Under the pieces are notes generated by a model, which saw only the letters and a program-made list of their open reading frames with translations, ran no database searches and was not told where the DNA came from. This document shows positions 36,558 through 45,829 of a stretch of DNA of 64,000 nucleotides, one piece after another. The DNA is taken from assembly GCF_947495965.1 (NCBI RefSeq), contig NZ_CANMBB010000004.1, forward strand, positions 186,001 through 250,000. Reading direction: 5' to 3'. The first letter of the stretch is position 1; every line of letters starts with the position of its first letter. The translations under genes were made by a program, and so were the position numbers. The DNA comes from an uncultured Maribacter sp. (lineage in GTDB: Bacteria > Bacteroidota > Bacteroidia > Flavobacteriales > Flavobacteriaceae).

Positions 36558-38087
36558 TTAATGCTTAAAATGACGTGTGCCTGTCATTACCATAGCAATT
36601 TCATTTTCATTACAGTAGTCAATACTCAATTGGTCTTTAATAGAGCCCCCTGGTTGAATTACACTTTTAATACCACTTTTTCCTGCTATTTCTACGCAAT
36701 CCGGGAATGGGAAAAAAGCATCACTTGCCATAACAGCACCTTGTAAATCAAAATTAAAAGATTTTGCTTTATGTATAGCTTGGTTTAAAGCATCTACTCT
36801 GGAGGTTTGCCCTGTACCGCTAGCACACAATTGCTTGTTTTTTGCCAAAACAATAGTATTACTTTTTGTGTGCTTACATAATTTAGAGGCAAATATTAAA
36901 TCGTCTAAATCTTCTTTAGATGGTGTAAGCGTAGTTACTGTTTTTAAATCTTCAAGAGCATCAGTTTTAGCATCTTTTTCTTGTAATAGTATTCCGTTTA
37001 AACAAGTGCGTACATTGTTTTTTGGTAACTCAATATCATTTAATATTAAGATAATACGGTTCTTTTTCCCTTTTAAAATTTCTAAAGCGTCAGGAGCATA
37101 ACTAGGTGCGATTACAACTTCACAGAAAAGTTTATGAATTTCTTCTGCAGTTGCTTTATCTATTTCTTTATTACTAATAAGAACTCCGCCAAAAGCAGAT
37201 ACTGGATCACCAGCTAGAGCATCTACATACGCTTGGTGTAATGTGTCGCGTTGTGCAAGACCACAAGCATTGTTATGTTTTAAAATAGCAAAGGTAGGAG
37301 CATCATTCTTAAACTCATTCATTAAGTTTACTGCAGCATCTACATCTAATAAATTGTTGTATGATAATTCTTTACCGTGAAGTTTATTAAAAATAGCATC
37401 AAAATCGCCAAAGAAAAATCCTTTTTGGTGTGGGTTTTCTCCATAACGTAAAACTTTTCCTTTTGTCTCGCTAATTTTTAAAGCAGCTTCTTCATGATTT
37501 TTATTAAAGTAGTTAAAAATAGCGCTATCGTAATGAGAAGAAACATTAAAAGATTTTGCTGCAAAACGCTTACGGTCTTCTAAAGTTGTTGTACCATTAC
37601 CTTCTGTAATTAGTTCTAAAACCTCGCTGTAGTCTTCCATAGAAGAAACACAAAGAACATCTTTAAAGTTTTTAGCAGCAGCACGTATTAAAGAAATACC
37701 ACCTATGTCTATCTTTTCTATAATATCTTGTTCCGGAGCACCACTTGCAACTGTTTTTTCAAAAGGATAAAGGTCTACAATTACAATATCTATCTGTGGA
37801 ATATTAAATTCTTCTAATTGTGCAACATCACCATCATGATCTTGTCTATTTAAGATACCTCCAAAAACTTTTGGGTGTAGCGTTTTTACTCTACCACCTA
37901 ATATAGATGGGTAGCTAGTAACGTCTTCTACAGGTACAACATCTATTCCTAAGTCCTTAATAAATTTTTCTGTTCCTCCTGTGGAGTATATGGTTATTCC
38001 AAGTTCATTAAACTTTTTTACAATTGGTTCTAATCCGTCTTTATGGAATACAGATATTAAGGCTGATGTTGCTTTTTTGGTACTCAT
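36558..38087 (-). CDS. purH: Bifunctional AICAR formyltransferase / IMP cyclohydrolase
   Basis: A 509-residue PurH, normal length. The N-terminal MGS-like IMP cyclohydrolase domain (residues 1 to about 190) has YSTGGTEKFIKDLGI and GGRVKTLHPKVFGGIL. The C-terminal formyltransferase domain has RYGENPHQKGFFFG, LKHNNACGLA and SDAFFPFPDCVEIAGKSGI. It carries out the last two steps of purine synthesis to IMP. A TACTTTTG box at 38122-38129 (minus) provides a likely promoter. In many flavobacteria purH precedes the mre operon as here. Confidence 0.97.
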   Translation of the reverse strand: MSTKKATSALISVFHKDGLEPIVKKFNELGITIYSTGGTEKFIKDLGIDVVPVEDVTSYPSILGGRVKTLHPKVFGGILNRQDHDGDVAQLEEFNIPQIDIVIVDLYPFEKTVASGAPEQDIIEKIDIGGISLIRAAAKNFKDVLCVSSMEDYSEVLELITEGNGTTTLEDRKRFAAKSFNVSSHYDSAIFNYFNKNHEEAALKISETKGKVLRYGENPHQKGFFFGDFDAIFNKLHGKELSYNNLLDVDAAVNLMNEFKNDAPTFAILKHNNACGLAQRDTLHQAYVDALAGDPVSAFGGVLISNKEIDKATAEEIHKLFCEVVIAPSYAPDALEILKGKKNRIILILNDIELPKNNVRTCLNGILLQEKDAKTDALEDLKTVTTLTPSKEDLDDLIFASKLCKHTKSNTIVLAKNKQLCASGTGQTSRVDALNQAIHKAKSFNFDLQGAVMASDAFFPFPDCVEIAGKSGIKSVIQPGGSIKDQLSIDYCNENEIAMVMTGTRHFKH

Positions 38088-38121
38088 TTTTACTTTGCTT
38101 AAAATTAAAGTTCTAAGCTTG

Positions 38122-38129
38122 CAAAAGTA
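38122..38129 (-). promoter_or_regulatory. purH promoter -7 box
   Basis: TACTTTTG on the minus strand fits TAnnTTTG and lies 35 bases before the purH ATG. Confidence 0.5.
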
Positions 38130-38181
38130 ATTTTTTTGAAACTAAAAAAAGAGGTAGTTTATTAACAATAAACCTAAAGTT

Positions 38182-38634
38182 TTAAAGAATTTGTGATACT
38201 TTTTCATTTACATATTCTAAAAAGCGCTCATCTTCTTCAGAAAATGGGTTTGGTGTGTTAGAATCTATATCTATTTGCCCTATATTTTCTCCGTTTACAA
38301 ATAAAGGGACTACAATCTCTGCCTTAACCGTAATGCTGCAAGCAATATAATTGTCTTGAGCAGCTACGTCTGGAACCACAAAATTCTCATTGCTTTCTGC
38401 TACTTGGCCGCAAATACCTTTACCAAAAGGAATAATAGTATGGTCTGTAGGTGCGCCAGCATAAGGGCCCAGTTTAAGTTCTTTTTTGTCTCCATTTTTA
38501 AAATAAAAACCAACCCAATCATAATAGGAGACAGATTCTTTTAAAAGAACACAAATTTCTTTTAGTTTTTCATCTGTGTTTGTTTTAGAAGAATTAAGAA
38601 TGGTAGAAACTTTAGTTTTTAATATAGCAAACAT
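38182..38634 (-). CDS. GAF domain protein, free methionine-R-sulfoxide reductase-like
   Basis: From ATG 38634 the protein has 150 residues and consists of one GAF domain: YYDWVGFYF, IPFGKGICGQVAES, VPDVAAQDNYIACSITVKAEIVVPL and GQIDIDSNTPNPFSEEDERF. The two Cys residues in GICG and YIAC correspond to the resolving and catalytic positions of fRMsr enzymes; a third Cys seen in some of them is absent. It may reduce free methionine-(R)-sulfoxide. The upstream in-frame extension is not domain-like, and a TAAATTTG box at 38664-38671 (minus) lies inside it, which supports the shorter start. Confidence 0.85.
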   Translation of the reverse strand: MFAILKTKVSTILNSSKTNTDEKLKEICVLLKESVSYYDWVGFYFKNGDKKELKLGPYAGAPTDHTIIPFGKGICGQVAESNENFVVPDVAAQDNYIACSITVKAEIVVPLFVNGENIGQIDIDSNTPNPFSEEDERFLEYVNEKVSQIL

Positions 38635-38748
38635 AATAACAGTAATTATAAAAAAGTAAAGCGCAAATTTACAACCTTCTAAAGTTATCTTTTCTTTCTC
38701 CTTTAATTTATTAACAATTGTTTTACTAAAACGGATAAGCACAAAATA

Positions 38749-38787
38749 AAAAGCGGGTGTCTATATAAATATAGACACCCGCTTTTT
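38749..38787. terminator. Bidirectional-looking terminator hairpin
   Basis: Perfect arms AAAAGCGGGTGTCTATA and TATAGACACCCGCTTTT lie between the GAF gene and the end of the minus-strand lipoprotein gene; it fits termination of the lipoprotein gene's neighbour transcript in either direction. Confidence 0.8.
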
Positions 38788-38808
38788 ATATTTTACAATA
38801 GTCTTTTG

Positions 38809-39873
38809 TTATGGCTGTACTTTAACATCAAACTCTATAAAGTCATTGTTTCCAAACCCTGCTTGTATAGCGGTTACTTTTATAAGACCTTTTTTGCCAT
38901 AATTATCTACAAATTCCACAACATCACCAACTTCTAAGTTTGTTATGTTTTGACTGTTAGTTTTAACAACTACATCTAAATCACCAGAAAGTGTTATGTT
39001 GTCAAATGCAGTTACATCAAAATTAGATAAACCAAAAAACATTTCGTTTAAAGTCTCATCTGCATCTTCAGTGGCGCTAGGTTTAAGACCTTCTACAGGG
39101 AATCCAAAATTAGCATCATAAGTTGCAGTGGAAGAAAAAGAAGCTAATTCTCCACTAGAAGCTCCTGAAACACCGTAATAGTATCCAAAATCCCAAAAAG
39201 CTCTAAATTCTGGGCCTACATTAATTTTGTAAACAGTTTCATTTAATAATGAAAAGAAGGTTTCTGTTCTTCCTTCTACATCTGGAGCGTATAATTTTAC
39301 TCCGGTATAAGAATGTACTTCTGCTTTAGGATTTGTTCCTGTACCAACGGTTACTGTTATTGTGCCAACTCCAAGAGCTTTTCTTTTGTTTGGGTCTCTA
39401 AAATCCCCTTTTCCTGTTGTTGTCCAAAAGCTGTAAACTATAGAACCATTATCTATATTTGGGACAGGTAGGTCAAAAGTAAAATCTATTTCTTTTTTAG
39501 TAGCACCATCTAAATCAATAGAACCATCTGCTTTTAAAGCCTTTTTTAAGTCGCTACTTGTTAAATCAAAATCATTAAAAGGCATATCTCCTGCTCCAGA
39601 AATATTTTGCGTAATATATAATCTGCGTTGTGTAATATCTGTTGAGGTATAAATAACTCTTCCTGGTACTTTAGTGCCAACTTGGCCATTTGCTTTTGCT
39701 GTAAAAATGTCTTTGGAAGGGTCTCCTTGGTTTATTACCAGTGTGGCTACAGTGTCGTCATTGTTTGGGGTTTCAAAAATGGAACCATCGTCACTGCTAC
39801 AACTTACTAGGAATAAGCTAAAAACAATACTAGCTAAACTTACTTTTGAAAATAATTTCATGCTCTTTCTCAT
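38809..39873 (-). CDS. Hypothetical lipoprotein
   Basis: A 354-residue protein with a lipoprotein signal (SIVFSLFLVSCSSDDGS, Cys at about residue 25 or 21 depending on the start) and an acidic N-terminal linker common in Bacteroidetes surface lipoproteins. A second Met at codon 5 (KLFSKVSLAS) is an equally good start. The body is beta-rich with no family that I recognise; features include FDFDLTSSDL-like repeats of aromatic and Asp residues and a C-terminal DVVVKTNSQNITNLEVGDVVEF segment. Function unknown. It is transcribed alone. Confidence 0.75.
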   Translation of the reverse strand: MRKSMKLFSKVSLASIVFSLFLVSCSSDDGSIFETPNNDDTVATLVINQGDPSKDIFTAKANGQVGTKVPGRVIYTSTDITQRRLYITQNISGAGDMPFNDFDLTSSDLKKALKADGSIDLDGATKKEIDFTFDLPVPNIDNGSIVYSFWTTTGKGDFRDPNKRKALGVGTITVTVGTGTNPKAEVHSYTGVKLYAPDVEGRTETFFSLLNETVYKINVGPEFRAFWDFGYYYGVSGASSGELASFSSTATYDANFGFPVEGLKPSATEDADETLNEMFFGLSNFDVTAFDNITLSGDLDVVVKTNSQNITNLEVGDVVEFVDNYGKKGLIKVTAIQAGFGNNDFIEFDVKVQP

Positions 39874-40030
39874 ACTTATGCTTTTATAGTTTTAAAATGC
39901 GGTTATGTGCATATAGCCTTATTAACTTTAATGTTAGGTTTTAAGTATACTAATTCGTGTTTTTTTTTCTTTTTTTTTGCAGAGGTTCGTTAATAGAATG
40001 CTAAAAATTATTTTAAATACGGTTATTTAG

Positions 40031-40038
40031 TACCTTTG
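40031..40038 (+). promoter_or_regulatory. -7 box before the metal-handling operon
   Basis: TACCTTTG lies 5 bases before the ATG at 40044, so the predicted transcript has almost no leader. Confidence 0.45.
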
Positions 40039-40043
40039 TTGTT

Positions 40044-40457
40044 ATGAAAGAAAAGCTACATCGCTATTTTTCTTGCCTTATGGCTATTATAATTTTGTTA
40101 TCTACTACCTCATGGAAAGTAGAGAAGCATTATTGTATGGGGCATTTGGTAGATGTTGCTTTTTTTGTAGATGCTCAAGATTGTGGAATGGATATGTCTT
40201 CTAATTCTAAAGAAATAGCTAAGGTTCAAAAAAAATCTTGTTGCGAGGATGAATTAATAGCTTTTGAAGGTCAAAACAATGTTAAGCCTTCTTTTAATGA
40301 TTTTGATTTAGAGCATCAAATATTTTTAGTTACCTATATTCAATCCTTCATAGGTTTGTTTGTTTCTTCTGTAGAAAAAAACCAATCCTATGCAAAATAC
40401 ATTCCACCAAAAATTATCGAGGATATTCAGTTACTTGATAATGTTTTCTTAATTTGA
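40044..40457 (+). CDS. HYC_CC_PP family protein
   Basis: A 137-residue protein with an N-terminal hydrophobic signal, the HYCMGH motif (about residue 30), a CC pair in KKSCCEDELIAF and a YIPPK motif near the end. These three give the HYC_CC_PP family, found in Bacteroidetes and often next to heavy-metal transport genes. The conserved Cys and His residues suggest metal binding in the periplasm, but the function is not established. It heads an operon with an HMA-MauE protein, a TonB receptor and a second HMA protein. Confidence 0.8.
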   Translation: MKEKLHRYFSCLMAIIILLSTTSWKVEKHYCMGHLVDVAFFVDAQDCGMDMSSNSKEIAKVQKKSCCEDELIAFEGQNNVKPSFNDFDLEHQIFLVTYIQSFIGLFVSSVEKNQSYAKYIPPKIIEDIQLLDNVFLI

Positions 40458-40558
40458 TTTTTAACAAATAACGTTGTTTTCTTATTTGAAAATGGCGTAT
40501 GTGTTATTGTTTTCTGATTTTTTTAGGAAAGCAAATTATAAATCATTAAAAGAAAAAC

Positions 40559-41284
40559 ATGAAAAAAATATATAGTATTAATGGGATGACGTGCGGTGGC
40601 TGTGTGGCTTCCGTTACGAAAAAGCTTCACGAGATAAATGGCGTTGTTTCCGCTAGCGTTTCTTTAGAAAATTCCGAAGCTTTAGTGCAGTTAGAGAGTC
40701 CTTTAGAAATTGAAATTTTTAAATCTGCATTAGGAGACAAGTATACTGTTTCTGAAAAAAATGAAGGTATTAGCGTTGATTTTAACTCCCAAAATTCAAC
40801 CAATGAGAAGTCAAAAATTCAACAATTAAAACCACTGTTGCTTATTTTTCTATATCTATTTGTTGCAGCAATTTTGTTACAGATAAAAGTGTGGAGTACT
40901 ACTAGTTTTATGTTAGACTTTATGGGGCTTTTTTATATAGTATTTAGCTTTTTTAAATTGTTAGATTTAAAAGGGTTTCCTGAAAGTTTTAGAATGTATG
41001 ATCCAATAGCAAAAGTATTTCCATTATATGGTTGGGTATATCCTTTTATTGAAATTGCTTTAGGACTATGCTTTTTAATGAGATTTAAGATACCCATGGC
41101 ACTTGTAGTAACCATTATAATTCTAGGAGTAACTACAATAGGCGTACTTAAATCTTTGTTGGGTAAAAAAAGTATACAATGTGCATGTTTAGGTACGGCA
41201 TTAAAATTACCTATGACGCAAGCTACTTTTATAGAAAATGCTATTATGATTGTAATGGCTCTTGTAATGTTATTAACTTTATAG
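40559..41284 (+). CDS. Heavy-metal-associated domain fused to a MauE-like membrane domain
   Basis: A 241-residue protein. Residues 1-65 are an HMA domain with the metal-binding motif GMTCGGCVAS. After a linker come four to five membrane helices with the MauE/DoxX-like pattern, including a conserved-looking CACLGTALKLPMT loop. The Cys pair before the last helix may take part in metal or thiol chemistry. It is likely an inner-membrane metal-handling protein (copper by analogy). It follows the HYC_CC_PP gene and ends 11 bases before the TonB receptor start. Confidence 0.82.
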   Translation: MKKIYSINGMTCGGCVASVTKKLHEINGVVSASVSLENSEALVQLESPLEIEIFKSALGDKYTVSEKNEGISVDFNSQNSTNEKSKIQQLKPLLLIFLYLFVAAILLQIKVWSTTSFMLDFMGLFYIVFSFFKLLDLKGFPESFRMYDPIAKVFPLYGWVYPFIEIALGLCFLMRFKIPMALVVTIIILGVTTIGVLKSLLGKKSIQCACLGTALKLPMTQATFIENAIMIVMALVMLLTL

Positions 41285-41295
41285 AGCTAGGAATT

Positions 41296-43557
41296 ATGAG
41301 AAATATTTATTTACTACTATTTGTAGCGCTTCCTTTTTTTTGTGTTTCACAAGAGAAAGTAGAAGGAATGGTTATGGAAGCAAATATTGCTAAAAAACAT
41401 ATTCCGTTAGAAGGAGCCAATGTATATTGGTTATACTCGCAAACTGGTGCGGTTACAAATGCTGATGGGTTATTTTCTATTCCATATGTAAAGGATTATA
41501 ATAAACTTGTTATTAGTTACATAGGATATAAGTCGGATACGCTTACAGTTAATGCACCAAGAACTATACATCATAGTTTAAAACCATCAAATGAGTTACA
41601 TGAGGTGGTGGTTAAACAAGAAAGAGAAAATGTGCAAAAAGCATATTTTAGTTCGCAAAATGTAATTACGGTAAATAGTGCAGAATTACTAAAAGCGGCT
41701 TGCTGTAATTTAGCAGAGAGTTTTGAAACTAACCCAGCAATTGATGTAAACTTATCAGACGGATTAACAGGTACAAAGCAGATTGAAATGTTGGGCTTAA
41801 CTAGTCCGTATTTATTAATTACCCAAGAGAATATTCCTATGGTTCGTGGAGCCTCGCAGGCATATGGATTAACCTTTACTCCAGGTACATGGATAGAAAG
41901 TATTCAGATTACCAAAGGGGCGGGTAGCGTGGTTAATGGTTACGAGAGTATATCTGGGCAAATAAATACAGAGTTGGTAAAACCTTTAACGGATAATGCT
42001 GTTTTTGTGAATGGGTATGCAAACCAAAATGGACGTTATGAGCTCAATACCCATTTTAATAAAAAACTTACAGATAAATGGAGTACAGGTTTATATATAC
42101 ATGGTAATAAACGAACCCAAAAGGAAGATGGTAATAAAGACGGATTTTTAGATGCGCCTTTGGCAGACCAGATTAATGTAATGAACCGTTGGCAATACCA
42201 AGATGCAGAAAAAGGGTGGGTGAGTTTCTTTAATATTCGTTTTTTAAATGATGAAAAACAAGTTGGGCAAATCAATTTTAATCCTAGTATACATAGATTA
42301 GATAGTAATAGGTCTTTGCAGAGCGGAGTCGAAGTGTGGGGTAGTGAAATTAACACGCGTCGTTTTGGTACTTCACTGAAATTAGGTTATGTTTTTCCAG
42401 AACTTCCGTTTCAAAGTTTTGGGTTTCAGACTTCCTATAGTTTACATAAGCAAGATTCTTATTTTGGCTATAGAACGTATGCTATTAAACACGAAAGTTT
42501 GTATAGTAATCTCCTATTTAATTCCATTATTGGGGATACTAGAAACAAGTTTAAAACAGGAATTACTTTTGCGTATGATGGATATGATGAAGAGGTGAGT
42601 ACGGCAGATTACTCTAGGGTAGATAATTCTGTGGGAGCCTTTTTGGAATATAGCTATGAGAATTTGGAGAAAGTGAGTCTTACTGCAGGTGTGCGAGTAG
42701 ATAATCATAATAGATTAGGAACCTTTGTAACACCAAGATTTCATATTAGATATACGCCATGGGAAAAAGGAAGCTTACGAGGTTCTTTTGGTAGAGGAAA
42801 AAGGGCTGCCAATATTTTTGCAGAAAATCAGCAGTTATTTGGATCCGCTAGAACCATTAATATTGCAGATACCGGTGGTAGTGTTTATGGTTTAAAGCCT
42901 GAAGATGCATGGAACTATGGACTAAGCTTTTTGCAAGGATTTAATTTCCTAAATAAAAAAGGAGATATTTCGTTAGATTATTACATTACAGATTTTAAAA
43001 ATCAAGTAGTAGTAGATTGGGAAAATCCGCAGGAGGTATCCTTTTATAATTTAGATGGAGAGAGTAGTGCTAAGAGTTTTCAAGTGGAAGTGAATTATGA
43101 GTTGTTTTCTCGTTTAGACCTAAGAACATCGTATAAGTTTTATGATGTTTCTACCGATTATAATATCGGGAATCTTCAAAAACCTTTATTAGCACAACAT
43201 CGCTTCTTTGTTAATTTAGGATATGAAACAGAGGCCAAAGAGAATGGAGCACAATGGAAGTTTGATTATACGCTTAATAGTATGGGGAAAAAAAGGTTGC
43301 CAGATACCAGTAGTAATCCTGAAGAATATCAATTAGGAGCGTATTCATTGCCCTATAATCATATGAATGCACAAATAACAAAAGTGTTCTCCAATACATT
43401 TGAAGTGTATGTGGGCGGAGAAAATCTTTCTAATGTGCAGCAGGTTAGTCCTGTTTTAGGAGTAGATGACCCTTTTGGCTCTAATTTTGATACTACCATT
43501 ATATATGCACCTATAATGGGAAGAATGTTTTATGGCGGATTTAGATTTAAAATTTAA
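41296..43557 (+). CDS. TonB-dependent outer membrane receptor, metal-associated
   Basis: From ATG 41296 the protein is 753 residues with signal peptide NIYLLLFVALPFFCVSQ. A carboxypeptidase-like domain (VEGMVMEANIAKKHIPLEGANVYW) precedes the plug (AACCNLAESFETNPAIDVNL) and the 22-strand barrel ending in an aromatic residue pattern (GGFRFKI). The reading frame also extends upstream to 41179 within the previous gene, but without a signal. The AACCNL plug motif is typical of the receptors found beside HMA proteins. It would import a metal or metal chelate by TonB energy. Context suggests copper handling; specificity is not proven. Confidence 0.9.
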   Translation: MRNIYLLLFVALPFFCVSQEKVEGMVMEANIAKKHIPLEGANVYWLYSQTGAVTNADGLFSIPYVKDYNKLVISYIGYKSDTLTVNAPRTIHHSLKPSNELHEVVVKQERENVQKAYFSSQNVITVNSAELLKAACCNLAESFETNPAIDVNLSDGLTGTKQIEMLGLTSPYLLITQENIPMVRGASQAYGLTFTPGTWIESIQITKGAGSVVNGYESISGQINTELVKPLTDNAVFVNGYANQNGRYELNTHFNKKLTDKWSTGLYIHGNKRTQKEDGNKDGFLDAPLADQINVMNRWQYQDAEKGWVSFFNIRFLNDEKQVGQINFNPSIHRLDSNRSLQSGVEVWGSEINTRRFGTSLKLGYVFPELPFQSFGFQTSYSLHKQDSYFGYRTYAIKHESLYSNLLFNSIIGDTRNKFKTGITFAYDGYDEEVSTADYSRVDNSVGAFLEYSYENLEKVSLTAGVRVDNHNRLGTFVTPRFHIRYTPWEKGSLRGSFGRGKRAANIFAENQQLFGSARTINIADTGGSVYGLKPEDAWNYGLSFLQGFNFLNKKGDISLDYYITDFKNQVVVDWENPQEVSFYNLDGESSAKSFQVEVNYELFSRLDLRTSYKFYDVSTDYNIGNLQKPLLAQHRFFVNLGYETEAKENGAQWKFDYTLNSMGKKRLPDTSSNPEEYQLGAYSLPYNHMNAQITKVFSNTFEVYVGGENLSNVQQVSPVLGVDDPFGSNFDTTIIYAPIMGRMFYGGFRFKI

Positions 43558-43578
43558 TATTAATTAATAATAAGAGAA

Positions 43579-43935
43579 ATGAAAACAACAATTTTAACCT
43601 TAACAATGGCATTGTTTACAGTAATAACCTTTGCTCAGGAAAAGAATAAAAAATTAACTTTTGAGGTAGATGGTAAGTGTGAAATGTGTAAGATGCGAAT
43701 AGAAAAGGCAGCTTTAAATTGTAAAGGAGTAAAATATGCATCTTGGGATATTCCTTCGCATCAACTTTCTTTAATAGTAGATGAGCGTAAAACAGACCCT
43801 ATGAAAATAAAAACTGCCATTATTGCTGTGGGGCATGATACTAAAGAGTTAAAAGCCACGAATGAAGCTTATGATAATGTACATCCTTGTTGTAAATACA
43901 GAGAAGATAATTCGGATGATGGTGCAGCACATTAA
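43579..43935 (+). CDS. Periplasmic heavy-metal-associated (HMA) domain protein
   Basis: A 118-residue protein with signal peptide (LTLTMALFTVITFAQ) and one HMA domain with the CxxC pair in DGKCEMCKMRIEKAAL. A second Cys pair in HPCCKYRED and a His at the C terminus may add ligands. It probably passes a soft metal between the outer-membrane receptor encoded 21 bases upstream and other components. It ends the operon, followed by a terminator. Confidence 0.86.
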   Translation: MKTTILTLTMALFTVITFAQEKNKKLTFEVDGKCEMCKMRIEKAALNCKGVKYASWDIPSHQLSLIVDERKTDPMKIKTAIIAVGHDTKELKATNEAYDNVHPCCKYREDNSDDGAAH

Positions 43936-43950
43936 TTTGTGCCTTTACAT

Positions 43951-43987
43951 AAAAGCCGCTTTCATATACTTATGAAAGCGGCTTTTA
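43951..43987. terminator. Terminator shared by convergent HMA and Usp genes
   Basis: Arms AAAAGCCGCTTTCAT and ATGAAAGCGGCTTTT form a perfect stem between the two convergent genes; runs of A and T on both sides allow use in both directions. Confidence 0.85.
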
Positions 43988-43990
43988 TAT

Positions 43991-44833
43991 TTATTCACTA
44001 TAAATAGCCATTACAGGAATGTCTAAGTGATTTAAAATATCTTCTGCTAAACTAAGAGAAAATAATCGTTGGTAAAAATTGCGTTTATGGTTAATAACAC
44101 AAATCATATCAATAGTATTATTAACACAGTATTCTGATAATGATTTTTTTAGATTAATAGTGTCAATAGATATAAACTTGGTGTTATTTAAATCTTTTAA
44201 TTGCAATGAGTCTTTAAAAGAGCTCATTAAAGGGGATATGGACTCACCATGTGCTAAATCAAAATGTATAACATGTAAATTAGAATTAAATTCTTGGGTT
44301 TTTAAGATTACTTGCTCTAAAGGTTCTCTTTCATCTTCACGATAATCTACTAAAAAAGCTATATTATTTAGGTAACCATCAAAAGTAGCTTTTTCTGGAA
44401 TAGCTATAACAGGTTTGTTTATTTCTTGAAGTATTTTAATTGTATTGGTTTCCATGAAAATATTAAACAAGCTATTTTCTTTGTTTTGGGTACCCATTAT
44501 AATTAAATCTATTTTATCTTCTTTACGAGTAATATAGTTTTTTAGGGAGTCTATGAAATTGCCTTCATCTACAACATATTTTACTTTTAAATCTCCGACT
44601 TTACTATCTTTTATTAATTTTTCAAAGGGAGGGAATTTGTCTTTTTTGTTTCTAAAATTCTGTATATCTACCTTGTCGTAAACTTGCTGTGCTTCTTCCG
44701 GGATGTCATTATTTTCAGAATACGTATGGTAAACAATAAGTTTTGAATTAGATTTTTGAGCGTATTCCATTGCGTATGTAAAAGCATTTAAAGACAGCTC
44801 TGTAAAATCGGTAGGGAATAATATACTTTTCAT
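43991..44833 (-). CDS. Universal stress protein, two-domain
   Basis: A 280-residue protein of two UspA-fold domains. The first begins KSILFPTDFTELSLNAFTYAMEYA and has the LIIMGTQNKENSLFNIFMETNT nucleotide-binding type segment; the second starts about residue 150 (NNIAFLVDYREDE) and ends FYQRLFSLSLAEDILNHLDIPVMAIY. Typical roles are in stress or starvation responses in the cytoplasm. It lies downstream of a PiT-like transporter on the same strand, 36 bases away. Confidence 0.88.
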   Translation of the reverse strand: MKSILFPTDFTELSLNAFTYAMEYAQKSNSKLIVYHTYSENNDIPEEAQQVYDKVDIQNFRNKKDKFPPFEKLIKDSKVGDLKVKYVVDEGNFIDSLKNYITRKEDKIDLIIMGTQNKENSLFNIFMETNTIKILQEINKPVIAIPEKATFDGYLNNIAFLVDYREDEREPLEQVILKTQEFNSNLHVIHFDLAHGESISPLMSSFKDSLQLKDLNNTKFISIDTINLKKSLSEYCVNNTIDMICVINHKRNFYQRLFSLSLAEDILNHLDIPVMAIYSE

Positions 44834-44869
44834 CTCTTCTCTTTTTAATAAAATATAAAGTGCTTCTAA

Positions 44870-45829
44870 TTACAGGGTAGCTAAAAATTTAACTACATAT
44901 ACTAAAACAATACTTACTATTAAACCAATAAACACTTTTAATAAATCCATGCCTAAATTTTTAAACATATTTTTTCGGTTTTCTTTTTTTCTAAGCATAA
45001 AGTTCAATGCTATTTCTCTACCAGCGAGAATACCAATAAAAACCCATGTAGTACTCATAGGAACATTGTTTAATTCTTTAAAATAGAAAAGAATAATACC
45101 GTAGGATAAATCTATTAATGTTGCAGAACGAATATCTACAGTGTTAGTTTTTGATTTTACAATTTTTTGAATTTCGCCACCTTTTTTGGCAATAATAAAA
45201 GCTAACATTCCAAGAATAATAACTAATGAAAATAGTAACTGCCATACTTTTAGTTCTCTTGGTAAATACACATATATGTTAGCAAAATCCTGAATTAACC
45301 ATTGCGACCATAAAAACCCTGTAGAACACCATTGTAATGTTGTCCATATTTTTCTTTGTTTAGGAGTTATTGGGTTTTCTATAAATTTCTTTTCTAATAA
45401 ATTAGCTACAATAGCATACAAAATAATTGCAGCAACAAAAGCAACGGCATAACCAGAAATAGATTTAATGATCATGTCATTTAAATTTTTCTGATTAAAG
45501 AAAGTTAGTACCATAAAAGAGGTGCTAACTGGGATTCCTGTTCTTGTTAAGAGCATTAATATTATAGGAGGGAGTATATAATACCACGCAAATGGGTCTG
45601 GCATTGGGTATTTTTCTAAACGCCCGTACGAGACATCACCAGCATGTGTAATATATCCGTAAATAAGAGTAACGCTTAATATACCGCCGGCAAATAACCA
45701 TAGTACCCACCATTTTTTTCTTTCATTAGAACTTAAGAATGTTCCAAGTGTTTGTATAGTGTCATTTCCAACTACAGAGTAAGCAGCTAGGGTAAATCCT
45801 AAATATATTACAACAAGAGAAAAATCCAT
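44870..45829 (-). CDS. PiT-like inorganic phosphate transporter family membrane protein
   Basis: A 319-residue protein with eight to ten helices. The PiT signature appears in two related copies: AAYSVVGNDTIQTLGTFLS near the N terminus and NVPMSTTWVFIGILAGREIAL near the C terminus. A long charged loop between lies about residues 140-225. By family it would move phosphate or another anion with a cation. It is shorter than classical PiT proteins and the exact substrate is uncertain. It shares direction with the Usp gene downstream. Confidence 0.72.
   Translation of the reverse strand: MDFSLVVIYLGFTLAAYSVVGNDTIQTLGTFLSSNERKKWWVLWLFAGGILSVTLIYGYITHAGDVSYGRLEKYPMPDPFAWYYILPPIILMLLTRTGIPVSTSFMVLTFFNQKNLNDMIIKSISGYAVAFVAAIILYAIVANLLEKKFIENPITPKQRKIWTTLQWCSTGFLWSQWLIQDFANIYVYLPRELKVWQLLFSLVIILGMLAFIIAKKGGEIQKIVKSKTNTVDIRSATLIDLSYGIILFYFKELNNVPMSTTWVFIGILAGREIALNFMLRKKENRKNMFKNLGMDLLKVFIGLIVSIVLVYVVKFLATL

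Noticed and set aside
38635-38742. N-terminal extension of the GAF protein
   Set aside because: It contains the likely promoter box TAAATTTG and a non-family hydrophobic segment.
41179-41295. Longer N terminus for the TonB receptor
   Set aside because: It overlaps the HMA-MauE gene and would bury the signal peptide that starts at 41296.
42312-42340. GCAGAGCGGAGTCGAAGTG, similar to the REP-like core
   Set aside because: It lies in frame within the TonB receptor gene (LQSGVEVWG), is not tandem or palindromic, and differs in the core; most likely chance.
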